Below, piece by piece: positions 12,801 through 24,436 of a stretch of DNA of 64,000 nt. The notes beneath the pieces are model-generated. The model worked only from the letters and a program-made list of their open reading frames with translations, did not search any database and was not told where the DNA came from. The stretch is from Patagioenas fasciata (Eukaryota; Chordata; Aves; Columbiformes; Columbidae). The stretch covers positions 44,149,001-44,213,000 of the forward strand of contig NC_092524.1 in assembly GCF_037038585.1 (NCBI RefSeq). The letters run 5' to 3'. Every line of letters starts with the position of its first letter. The stretch's first letter is position 1. Position numbers and translations under genes: made by a program.

Positions 12801-15800
12801 TTCCTTGATCCCTGCCTGAAGCAAGTCCTTTTTCTCCCTCTTTGTCCCTTGTGACTGTTAGGTATGCAGAACAAACTCTTATTTTCTTTTTGTTGCCAAG
12901 TTATTAATTGATGTTCAGGAGAGGCTGGGAGGAAAGAAGCTTTGTCTGGCTCTGAAAAGCACCAGATGTGCTTTTTTGAATTGAGGAGAGGAATTAATTA
13001 AAATGAGGTAATAATATTAATCTGTCGACTGCAGTTAAGGTTCACTGTAACAGGAGGGGGAGCTCTCAGCGCATCAGGCAGGGGAAAGGGGGCTGGTGGG
13101 GAGCTCAGCTCTCCCCAAACTAGAGAGGGGCTGAGGAGCCTCCTGCATTGCAGCAGGAATGGGGGAGGGACGTCTTGTCATCCCCTTCACCAAAATACCT
13201 GTGTGACTCTGCTGGGCTGCTGCCACACTCAACCCAAGGCAGACGCAGGAATGAATATTCAGTAATGAATGCGGGTGGAAATGCTGATGGGAGGAATGAA
13301 GTACAAATCAAGAAGCATTGGGATTCTTCTTAAAGTGTGTCTGTTTTGATTGCTATTTCTGTAGATTTTTGCTATGTATTATATTGTTTAACAGAGCAAA
13401 AGAAAAACAGAATACATGTTTACTGTGTACTAAGCTGTAAGTACCTTTTTCAGACATCAGTAATCATCCTTTCCAGCTGAGAAGGCAATACACTTGCAAT
13501 AGAGCTCTCCAAAAAACAGCAATTGTCCTACTTTAATGTTTCTGCAGCTATCCCTTATAGAAAAGCTCTCCTGAATTTAATAAGAGTAAAATGAACAGGG
13601 CTATACAGTAATTTCATAGAATTAAAAGAGAATTAGGAATTTAGCAGGAATTATACCTCTGCTGTAGATGAGGCTGGCATTAGCTGCAGCAAGGTTGTAT
13701 GCAGACCTGCCTTTACCATAGGAGTAAATAATCTGTGTGCATGTATGTGAGCGTGATAAATCCTGATTCACCACCCAGTCTCAGAGGTGTTTGTGTGCAT
13801 GTTCTCTGCCAGAGGTGCTAGGCACGTGTCCCGGACACCTCGCAGTAGAGTAGCTTGGAAGGCAGGATTGGTGCTGCAGCTAAACCCTGCTCTTGTGAGC
13901 ACTTGTCAAATGCAGGGCCAGCTGGAGTCCAAGGTGAACTCTAAGTAAGAGAGTCACTATACTTCAATGTTCCTTGGCAATTTGTATGAAGACTACCAAT
14001 TTCTCTAGCTTTTAAAAGTAATTTCTGAGGAAATTAGACATTTCTGAGAAAACTAGAAATGACAAGGGATTTGGGGATGCAATACCCATGGGAAGTCATT
14101 GTGGCACAGATGCTCAAGTAATTTTGTTATTTTGAAATCTCCACTCTTGAGCTTTAAAAGCACATGGACTCCATGATAGGACAATATTTTTTTCCCCCCA
14201 AAGAACAACCCAATTTTCTGTTACATGTCATAGTTATTAAAAAGTTTCATATTTGTTTCAAATTTTGATTTTCTCCATCTTCACCTGAATTATTTTGGCA
14301 TTAGTCAAAGGGCTACTCCTTGGATTACCTGTTTGTATTGGTTATCCTGCAAGGAAATCAGAGTCTCCTACTATTTCTTTTTAGGTTCCCAATCCGACAC
14401 ATGGAGGAGCTGAGCACCCAAGAGGCAAAAACTTCTTTCAGGTGCTAGGTGTGTGCCACCAGCAGTTCCCAATGCAGAGGCCACACAGGATGCAGGATGG
14501 TCTCAGCTCTGCTGGACTTGACAAACAGTCCAGACAAAAAAAAAAAAAACATCTCACTAAATAAGGAGAAAGAGGGAAAATGTCATTCTCATTTTACAGA
14601 TGTGAAAGGGGAAAATTTATTTCAATAGTTATTACAATGCAATTTAAGCCACTCTGCATGGTTTTTCAATTGCCTCTGCCAGCAGTCGAAACCTCAGCTC
14701 GCTCCACCTATGTGGGATATTGGGCAGCTAAAAGGCACAGCACATGAACCTCTGTGGCTCCGCTAAAGACAGTGAGACCATCCTGAGCTGTTGGAGTGCA
14801 GCTTCTGGCCCTGCCAGCTGTACAGGTAAGCTGGGTTATCTGCAATACTCGGTTTTGCTTGCTTTCTTTAAAAACTCTTGAGTTTTATTGATAAATTAGT
14901 GCTGTTTTGCTTGCAAATCCATGGAACTTTGGTGACATCCAGTGACAGGTTCTGCTGAAAGGTGTTTTTCCTCCTGGAATAACAGGAGACAAATGCTGGT
15001 ATCCTACTGGTTTCCCCTAATGGGATCAGCAGATGAATATGAACACAAGCTGAAAAGCAGACTCTCTAACAGTATATCACTGATTGTTTAAAGGCAGTTG
15101 GGATTTACATTAAATTTGGCTTCAATCTGTAATGTGTGAATTGTTGTTGAAAAGGTGTTAATTAACCACATTTTAAAGCAAGTATCTTGTCTGGCAATCC
15201 ATTTAAATTACCTAAGGTTCTTCGAAGAACTTTCTCAGGGCTTCCTGAGATGTCTTTTAAAGAAATTTTCTGAATGCCAAAGTCAAACCTCCAAAAGGTG
15301 TCTGATGTTTTAATATTTGTTCAGATAGTTTAATTAATATAAGAGCAAAACCTCATTTCTTGAGGGAAAAAAAAAAAAAAAGGAGAAAAATCAGTTATTA
15401 CATACTCTGACAGTGATATAAAAAGTAATAAACTAAATGTGGTAGCTTACTTTAAAAGGTAGGCATTCATATATTGGAAGTTAAAAAACAAATTATTGCA
15501 TTCACCTTCTAAAGTGCACTATTTTGAGCTTAATAGAGTCCAGGGTTAAATGACATTGCAAGCTGGAGAGAAATCAATGAACAGTTAAAAACTATGTTCA
15601 AGCTAAATTGCCAGATGGTTAGCATTGTATAGTAACATTCAAATCACAGCAATTGTTCTTGTATTAAATATAATTTCTATAGCATTTCCTTAGATTATTC
15701 AGTTAATCGCCAGTGCTGTTTTACCTCTTTATAATAATGCGCGCCTTCTTTAAAAAAAAAAAAAAAAAAAAAGAACTTGGTTATTTCTTTGGTCAGGGCC

Positions 15801-15835
15801 TATTTGCTCCTTTTTTATGTGAGATTTTCAATACC

Positions 15836-16120
15836 CGGCAATGATGTCGAGCAAAAAAGGTCCATCCACTTCACTTGTGATGCCTCGTGCATTACCTAAA
15901 GCACAACAGAACAATGCCAGACAACAGAGCCTTTCTCCCCACTAACAATGCAGTCACCATGACAACCAGCAGAAGAACGTTTGGCCAGAAAAAGCTGGGA
16001 GCTTGGCGGACCAGCCTAATCAAAAAATGGAATAACATGACAACAATTACACTGATGAGTGAGAGGGAAGCTACAGATGCATTCAGACACCTATGGCACT
16101 GCCGGCTGGATGCATTCAGC
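15836..16120. promoter_or_regulatory. Candidate conserved noncoding (enhancer-like) element
   Basis: About 285 bases of balanced-composition, non-repetitive sequence sit between an A run (15,752-15,771) and a T run (16,121). It contains three AACAAT cores of the SOX type (15,910-15,915, 15,944-15,949 and 16,042-16,047) and an 11-bp direct repeat GATGCATTCAG (16,076-16,086 and 16,109-16,119). Texture and motif density suggest a regulatory element. Conservation has not been tested. Confidence 0.25.
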
Positions 16121-16143
16121 TTTTTTTTTTTTTTTTTTTTTTT
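16121..16143 (+). repeat. Poly-T run of 23
   Basis: An uninterrupted T run. It directly follows the candidate conserved element at 15.84-16.12 kb. Comparable runs are at 3,550-3,572 and 34,957-34,974 (T), and at 15,752-15,771 and 59,265-59,281 (A). Confidence 0.95.
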
Positions 16144-18220
16144 GTTTAGTGTCTTGTGTTTTTTAAGAGCAGGTAAATAGACAAGATCGAATTGTGTAAC
16201 AGAATGTCAGCGCTCTAGTTAAATTGAAAATTCCTTTTCTTTTGCTGTGCTACTTCAAGCACACTGAAGAGGCTTTAGGAGAAATGAGGTTTTGAAGTGA
16301 AATATGTAATAGATACAATATGAGTGTCACAAGCCAACTTTATTTAGCTTTAAAAATGTAAACTTGAATTTTCAAATACGTGGATGCAAATAAATATGAC
16401 CAAATTGTGCCATGAATAACTGATCTTGCCTTTCACTTTAATTTCAGAGAACTGGACACATGCAAGCATTGATTAGAAATGATGGCTTGTTGTTTTTAAA
16501 CCAGCTCCTTCTGCATATGAGTATCTGCTGTAAAATTTATCACGGCATTTTGTGCAGACCTCTCTTCCAGTGCCAGGGAAACTTGAACTGCAACTGTTCA
16601 TGTGCCACAAATCAAGCAACAGACATAACAATGTACTTCTTCTCTGAAATATCCCAAATTTATTATTGCACTAATAACCTCCTATTATAAGCTCCCAATT
16701 GTATGTTAGAAGTTCTGGTATTTTCCTGAAAGGAAAGGGGGGAAGGGAATTTTTGTTGCTATTACTGAAAAGTGTGTTTGTGATTTCTACTGTTCAGAAT
16801 AATTTATACATTTCAGGGAAGGGGATGGAGGAGGGAAGCTGCTGGTTTTAAATGGTGAGGTATCTGGGGATAACCGGTAGGTATTTTAGCAATTTGAAAA
16901 CAGCAGTGGGCACAAACCCTTGGCCATTTCTTCATGTTTACCTAACAAAGACGTGCTGGAGTCATGCACTCAATCCTTTCCATACTACCCTCTGCCTTAG
17001 CCAAAACTGCCTCTATACTCCTTTCTGTCCCTTTTCATACCCTCTTTCATGCCTTTGCTGGCTTCTGGGTAAATCTTGCAGTCAGCTTTAGATAAGATAT
17101 CATGTGGAATTATTAGTTATTTAAATGCATAATTAAAACTGCTGTCTGAAAAGAAGCTCAGGCAAACTCTTACTTTCCCTTGAAGTACTTAGAACTTGAC
17201 TGGCTTCAGCCTTTGCAAAGAGAAAGATGGGATTCTCCTATCAGGAGCAAATCTTTGTCTGGCAAAGCTGTCAGCACACGTTGCTGAGCCTCCACCACGT
17301 ATTACGGGGAGACTGCTGGACACCAGGGATGGCCCATGCACAACTCAACAAACTGAGGGTGGAATACAAGCTAACAGCAAAGCTGAGCAGTGCTTTACAT
17401 GCAGAAGTCATCACACACTGGCATCATCTCTTTAAGTCAGCAGTATAAGAGATTTTAGGCTGCTAACTTCTACTACTCTGCCACTCTCCCACTAAATTCT
17501 GCTCTTCCATTTGCTCACCAGATTCTTGGCACCAGCTTCACACATCCAAATTCAGCTACACAAAGATGCTTAATCCCATCTGCTACTTGTTTTGTACATG
17601 TACAAAACTCTTTCCCTCTTACCTTCTGAGAAGTCTGCATTTCACTTGGGCATTGATCCTGATCAATTCCTTTGTGTAGCCATCTAAACCCCATCATGCC
17701 CCCTGAAAATGCCTTAAACATAGTTGAGCGCAGGCTTTTTGGAAGTAAAGCTCATCTCTCCACATAAAAACACTAACCCCATCATGCTCGTCTTGAAGCT
17801 GAGAATGTTGGTGCTATGAGGGACTGAGACAAATTAGGAAGTGAGTTTAAATTCTTTGCTGGGCACCATTTAGATTAAATTAGATGAGGTGTTGGAGACA
17901 TTAGATAGGTTTGGGTGATAATGGTAAAGCCTAGCAGAAACCTTAGGAATAAGGTAGAAAAAGGAAAACTGAAGAGATTAAGAGAATAAGGACTGTGTTG
18001 AAGACATATTCAGGTCAGCCATGCCTATGCTGGAGAGTGGGGATGGAGGACAGATTAATCTAGAAAAGGCTAGAACATGGCTGGGGCCGAATCATGCTTA
18101 CAGCAAGCTACCATGCTTGTCCTGGCACCCTGTTGCTCTTGAATTTGTCCTATTTTCTTACATCCGGCCTGTTGTTGCTGTACCTGGCTTTCTCCTGCTA
18201 GTCTTTTTTTTTTTTTTTTT

Positions 18221-18430
18221 CACAATGAGGGTGGTAAAACACTGGCACGGGTTGCCCAGAGAGGTGGTAGATGCCCCATCCCTGGAAATACTCAAGGCCA
18301 GGCTGGACGGGGCTCTGAGCAACCTGATCTAGTTGAAGATGTCCTTCTCATTGCAGAGGAGTTGAACTAGATGACCTTTGAAGGTCCTTTCCAATGCAAA
18401 CTATACTATGATTTTATGATTTTATGATTT
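18221..18430 (+). mobile_element. CR1 LINE 3' fragment, about 210 bp
   Basis: A short CR1 3' end on the plus strand. It begins inside the last part of ORF2, coding for residues like HWHGLPREVVDAPSLEILKA, then passes a stop codon into the short CR1 3' UTR with GATGACCTTTGAAGGTCCTT. It ends in three copies of the octamer ATTTTATG, the tail microsatellite characteristic of CR1. It is truncated on its 5' side directly at a run of 17 T (18,204-18,220). The copy is similar in divergence to the larger minus-strand CR1 at 24.4 kb. Confidence 0.93.
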
Positions 18431-21400
18431 TTTTATTCTACTTCCAGCTCTCCACCCCGTTAAATATCCTCAGACATCCATGAAGGGAGGCACAGAAAGA
18501 AGATACAACACATAGGAAAGCAGGCCTTCTTTCTACTACAAGTGGGATAGCAAAGCCTGTGAGTGCCCTGTGAGATACCTTGAACAGGCTCATATATACT
18601 TGGGGCAATCTGTTTTCTTTAAAAATCTATCACTGTAAGAGAACTGCAAAGGTAGAAGCAGGTGTCTGCTCAGAAGATGAGGAGACTCTGGAGAAAAAGT
18701 CCACAAGGCATGTAGCATTGTTACAATATCTCAAGAGAACAAGACAACATGCACTGGTACATCAAATCAAAAGAATAAGACAGATCTTGTAAATGTAAGA
18801 CTTGGAGGCAAACAGAAATAGGAAATTACAAGGGAACAGGACTTATAGTCTTCTAGCAAATCTCTGAGAAAGCACTGAGGAAGGAGACGGTGGGCTGTGC
18901 AGGTGTGCCGCGCTGCTTTGGTGTGCCACTTATGCCAAAAATTGTCTTTATTAGCTCTGTAGGGCGTGACTGACACTTTGGACTTTTCAAATGATTAATG
19001 GAAAGATTAAATGCAATCATTCGAAGGGATTCTGGAGGGATTCTGTCGAGACCTTGCAGCCAGCCAGCTTTCTGAATAAACCAGTTTCATCTTTCCTCTA
19101 TCCAGTTCTTTACTCATCTTTCAGTTCTTGGGTTATACCTCAGTTTGTCCTAATAAACTATTAATTTATTTTGCTTTACCACATCAAAGGCTTTTGTAAA
19201 ACCTTAGGTCTACCATGTCTATTTTATACAGCAGAAAGTTCTTAATTAGGAAAGGCACTACCTATTTTTGAAAAAGTAAGGCAAATGTTGCATTTTCAAA
19301 TGTTTTTAAACTTCATACATCCAATAATTGCTTTTAATAGGTAGAACCCATATATCAGATAACCATCAATCTTTAAAGTTATTATATTGGAAAGGTAGCT
19401 GTCCAGGCAACTCAATCCCATTTAGTAACATATCAGTTAATATATGTGAAAATATAGTATCAGCTACTTTTCAGAACAAAAGGAAAGAGAGAAGAGAGGA
19501 GAGGGCACAGCACTAGAATAAGGTCCTGGGTAGAAGACATCAATATGGCAAAGGGGGTTCAGAGGATGGGAAAGACAGGAATAGGAACTGGGAAAGAATA
19601 TCCCCAGAAGGGTCTAAAGACTGTGTTTCCTCCAGAAGCCTCTCTTCTGCATCTGAGCTGCCCGTTTACTTCAAGTAAACAAGCACTTTTATTCCTTGCA
19701 CATGTACACAACCAAGTACATAGAAAAAAAAATAGTGTATATCATTCATACACCTTGAAATGTGGTTTTGCTTCCCCTAAAGTGCACAAGAAAGCTTTAC
19801 ATGCTACTGAGGTCAGGCTACCACTGGTGTGTACTAGCCCAAGCCTTTTTTTTTGCTGTTTTAAATACAGATACTGTGTTTGCTCTTTTTCAGTCAGACG
19901 ATACCAGTCCAACTTGATAGATTTTTACTTTTACTCCTTTCTATAGGGCTCAAAATTTCATTGTCACTGCTTTCAGTAGTCTGGGATTAAGGTTATCTGG
20001 AGTACCTTCCTTGAGCACATTGAACTCTTTGAATTCTTCTTCCACCTAAGACAGAAAATTCTATTCTTACCATTTCTAGATGTTTTTCCCATTAGCCAAG
20101 CTACTTTTGTTCCCAGCTTCTACTTTGTTATGCTAAATGAAACCTAGTGTAAAATGATAATTTAGTCTTGGGTCCATACACATGTTATTTTTAACCTCAT
20201 TCTGTTTTCTTTGTTCTTTCTTCTCTCTTTATTGTTGAGAGCAGAGAACATTTTGATGGCTAATTTCCACTTCCTTTGGAAAAACATTTTGGATAAAACC
20301 CTAACCCTTGTTTTCCCGTTACTTCAACATTATGAAAATATTTGTTTTTTCTTTAACATATAGTAAATTAAAGATGTTCAAAATGTGTTTCTTGATCATG
20401 CCTGATTTTACTGAGCTTAAAGCACTTTCTGTCTAAAGGATCTGCTAGAAAAAGTCAAATCTTTCTCTATGCTTAGGAGATGTCTTAGTAATACAAATTG
20501 AAGTATTATTGCTACAAATATTTTACTGAAGTATCAGCACACACATTTATTCACAGATATCAATGAAAAAAATAGTCATGAATACAAAAGACAAAGGAAA
20601 ACATCAATGCCAATGTAGTATACTGTACATAATGTACAATTGTATAGAATTGTATTGTATAGAGTGTGCATTATAGTTTGCAGTATGTGTACATGCTAGG
20701 TTAGATGATGGCTCTAATGAATACGAAAACAAAACTCCAGATAGCATTCTATTTCAATTACTGGAAAAGTTGTGTGGCCAAGTTTTCACATATAATGTTG
20801 TTTCTATTAAAACCATATAAATATTTCCACCTTGCACGTCATTCCAATCTTTTTTTTTTTAAAGAAAGGAACGTATTTCTTAGCATAGCATAATCTTTAA
20901 ATTGCTATGGGTGCTTGCGAGGTTCAAACACCTAATTTATTTTTAATTATTCTTCCCCTGGTCTTTAAAAATCATGATAACTGACAAAAAAAACCCTGAA
21001 CTCAAGAAGAAACATGGTGTTTAAGTTAAAAAATAGAAGATTGCTTAGTATGTTAGCGGAAATAAATGGTAATGTTTACACAGCATGTTTATTCTTTCAC
21101 TTGAATTTTTCCTTTCTGTTTTTTATATTTATCCTTTCCACATAGTAGCTGTACTCTGGTCTGAGTTGCATTTTTGGGCTTCTGATGTTTGGATTTCCCA
21201 TCCATAATTAATATTACTCTAATAATCTTTAGGAATGACTTGAATTACTAGCCTTCTCCACCCGTTATTCGGGGCTATTTTTGTGGACCAGTGGACTTTT
21301 AGCAAGGGAAAGGTTTGCACTCAGAGCCAGTTGGAGTACAGCAAAACCCTTTCTGCTCTCCACTCTGATCCTCACTGTTCCACATTCCCCACTGGCAGCA

Positions 21401-22077
21401 TGATAGCCTAGGGAGGATTTTTCCTCTTTTGTACTGTCCTACTCCATTTCCATCCTTAGGACAAAGTGCAAGAACAACTCACCCAAACTGTAGCTGGCAG
21501 GGGTACTCACAGACTTCTGGGGCACAATATGAGTCTCTGTCCACCCATTGATACTTGAATGTTCAGGGTTGGGTTTTTTTCTTTCTGTCCCTCTTACATA
21601 TTCTCCCTGTCCTGTCCTCATTGCCCATCTTCTCTTCCTTGTCCAAGGCCTCTCACTTTTCTTTCCGTTAAGTTTCTTGTAACTGATTTACCCATAAATT
21701 AGTTATGCTCCTTGCAGCCTGGCGCAGACAGTCTAGCTGAAGTAAAATCTAAGCTGCTCTTACCTAAGGAGTTCATTCTTTTTAAACATCTGAGAGATCT
21801 CTGTTATCAAGAGATAGCAGAAAAACTGTTTGTATTTCTAGATGCCTAATAAGAAGAATGCTAAAAGGGATGAACAACCACACTTGCAAATAAGGATCCT
21901 GTTTCAGTTTTCAAAGATTTTTGGGTCTTTCTATCCAGAAGAAATGCCCTATACATTCAGTGAACAAGCTTTCTGGAGGAAAGACAAGCCAATAGTCTTA
22001 AATAGCATGAGGAATACTGGTAAGTAAACCACACCTGAGTCTGAGAAGAGGTTGAAACACAACAGTAAGGATAGCAG

Positions 22078-22097
22078 CTTCTTCTTCTTCTTCTTCT

Positions 22098-22132
<35 letters not shown>

Positions 22133-22211
22133 TCCTCCTTCTTCTTCTTCTCCTTCTTCTTCTCTGTCTTTCTTCTTCTCCTTTTTTTTTCTTTCTTTTT
22201 TTTTTTTTTTT
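22078..22211 (+). repeat. (TTC)n microsatellite passing into a T/C tract
   Basis: About 40 bases of pure TTC are followed by imperfect TTC/TCC/CTT units and then T-rich sequence. In 134 bases the only purine is one G at about 22,166. The opposite strand is therefore a long GAA/purine tract. It creates spurious long open frames rich in phenylalanine on the plus strand, and rich in lysine or glutamate on the minus strand; none is a gene. Confidence 0.97.
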
Positions 22212-22230
22212 GGCAAATAAAGGAAAGATG

Positions 22231-22258
22231 GATGATATTCAGCTGACAGAATATCATC
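22231..22258. repeat. Perfect 10-bp inverted repeat (hairpin)
   Basis: GATGATATTC at 22,231-22,240 and its exact complement GAATATCATC at 22,249-22,258 are separated by 8 bases. The repeat lies 19 bases after the end of the pyrimidine tract. No run of T follows it, and no function is assigned. Confidence 0.8.
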
Positions 22259-24436
22259 AACAGACACAGTTACTACTTCTCCAGGGACTAGAGGCAGTAA
22301 GTTGCACACTTCTTTGGCAAGCCAGAAGCAGGAGTGGTTTCCTCTGATACCTGCTCTGACCAGAGAAGTGGGCTCCTAGGAAGAGTCTTGATGGACATGC
22401 AGAGGTGAGCCCTGGGCTGTGGGGAAGTTGGAAGCTAGAGAAGGGAGAGTCTAGCTCACATCTTCAGGTGAAAAGAGCTATGTCAAATGAGGACTTTGGC
22501 CAGGAATTGTTATTTCTACGTTCTAGATCTAATTCCTATGGATTGTGTCTGTGGTGACCCACAATTGTAAGTTTACCTTTTTTATTGGAGAGAATCATGG
22601 ATCAAGTGATTCCGGAACAGATCTTGGTTGTTTTAGACACTGTGTTTTACTTGCGTGATAACAGAGCAGAAATTGCTTCTTTCCCCCTTATTTCATCCAA
22701 GATCCTTCTGATCTGTCTTCAGCCCTCACTACCTCACTAAAAGTTCACATGACTTCTGCTTGATCAAATCTTGGAAAACTGCATTACTGCTTATTTTCTG
22801 TCATTAGTAACTGTCTCTTCCTTCAGCTCCAGCAGCTCTCATTTACCTTCTTGGTCTCTAGCAATTCACATGAAGAATTATTCTCAGCCTTAATTTTTTT
22901 TTTTTTCTTGAGGTCTTGTTGAGCTTTGTGTCAGCTCCTTTTGCTTCTCTCGTCACTTAAGTTTCTCCTGGCAGACACTAAAGGTATTTCCATCACACCT
23001 ACCTACAAGCTGCTGCGGCTAATAAATGCTAGGAAGTGAGTCGCAATGTCACCAGCAATCAGGTGACATGCATACTCCTTCTAAGCAGTACATGTTCATT
23101 CTCTAACATAAAGATAAAACAATAAAACTTTTTGTAGAAGATACCAATTAACTGATGACAAAAAAACCCAAAACATGAAATTTGGGGCTTTCTCTGTTTT
23201 TATTGAACTAAATGACAAAAATGCACTGATATAAATGGTTTTAAATCACACTCTTACAGAAGATACCTTTATGCTCAGTGCAGAACTGGGAATATTTCTC
23301 TCCAAAAGACATACAACCTTAGATAAAATCTAATGCAAAAAACAGCAATTTGAAATCCGAATTGTTTTCCAGTATCTGGCTACAGAGACATATAATCACT
23401 GGTGCTGCATTCTTAAATTGAAGTTAAAAAAGATAGATAAAGAAATCATAACTAAATGTGTATCAATATAAAATAGGATTATTTAAGGAGACTCATTTCC
23501 TAGGTGGATAAAAATAAGTTATTCAGGTAATTTTCAAAATACAAAGCTATCTGATACAATGGAGACAGCTAAAAAGTACCATTTGCTAGCCTGCAGTGAA
23601 TGATTTGTAGTCATCAGGATCCTGCAGGTAATTGAGGATATCTGCATTGACATATTCTGCACTACTGCAAGAATATTATTGTAATGAACTGGCGCGCGTG
23701 TACGAGTATAATTGCCCTCTAGTGCACAGCCTTGGAACTGATCCCGGCTGTGCCATGGGACTGCACTGCTCAAGAAAAGAAAAAGATCCTGAAAAAAAGT
23801 CTGAAACAAGGGGAGCTACAACCAAACCCAAGCAGCATCAGGAGGCTCTGAGCAGCCACAGATGTGATAAGGGAGGGAATTCAGTTAGTGTGCACCAAAA
23901 CCGCCTTGTGGTCTGAACCAGCGCACAGTAAGTGGAGATGACTGGGGGATTTGCTTCAAAACCTCAGGGCTCCTCCAAACCCAAATGCTAACACAGACAT
24001 GGCCATTAGGAGTCTCGATAACCCTGGGCCTCTTGTACTGCATCACTTCCAGCTGTTTGCACAGGGTCATGTTTCACAGGAGGCTCGGAGTGGAGTTCCA
24101 TGACTTCGTAGCAAAATCTGATATTTCTATTAGTGCTGACAAAAAAATGAAATGTCCTGAAAGCACTAATTCTTTCCTCATGTGTGGAAGAGAATGAGCC
24201 TTGTATTCCCTGTGCAAATCACAGGCAAAATCCCCTCTGTACTAGCCAGCAAACACTGAAGTAGTCTGCAATTAAGTTTGTAGTGCCAGCTTCCAAGTGG
24301 GATATTTTCTTTGTATTACTTCTCACTACAAAAGATATACGAATTTGCCAGTAAGGGAAGAGAATTTCTAGACAGATCATGGCAGAGTGCAATATCTTGT
24401 CTCTTTATGTGAAGAAATTATTTGGTGACTTGTGTA

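Larger units (their letters stand above)
1..18220. other. Intergenic, no gene recognised
   Basis: AT-rich sequence with only short open frames that show no recognisable domain. Somewhat GC-richer patches lie near 1.85-2.1, 3.95-4.5, 4.8-5.2, 8.35-9.2, 12.0-12.2 and 13.05-13.2 kb. The longest open frame here (3,819-4,391, 190 codons, plus strand) overlaps another on the opposite strand (3,792-4,241) and looks like chance in a GC-richer patch. Repeats are limited to the GT-rich tract at 5.4 kb, GTTT at 6.85 kb, and A or T runs. No transposon is clear. Confidence 0.75.
18431..24436. other. Intergenic, no gene recognised
   Basis: AT-rich sequence between the two younger CR1 copies. Apart from the TTC tract and its neighbouring hairpin at 22.1-22.26 kb, and a small palindrome at 20,624-20,638, I see nothing I can name. 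Open frames are short, and those over the TTC tract are artefacts. Confidence 0.75.

Noticed and set aside
14575..14640. MIR-like motif (CATTTTACAGATG)
   Set aside because: Only one short block matches; too little for a SINE call in a bird genome. The same holds for a weak 'TTTGTAAAATAAAA' block near 38,390.
21949..22309. Two 103-codon minus-strand frames rich in lysine or glutamate
   Set aside because: They are translations of the (TTC)n tract in two frames.
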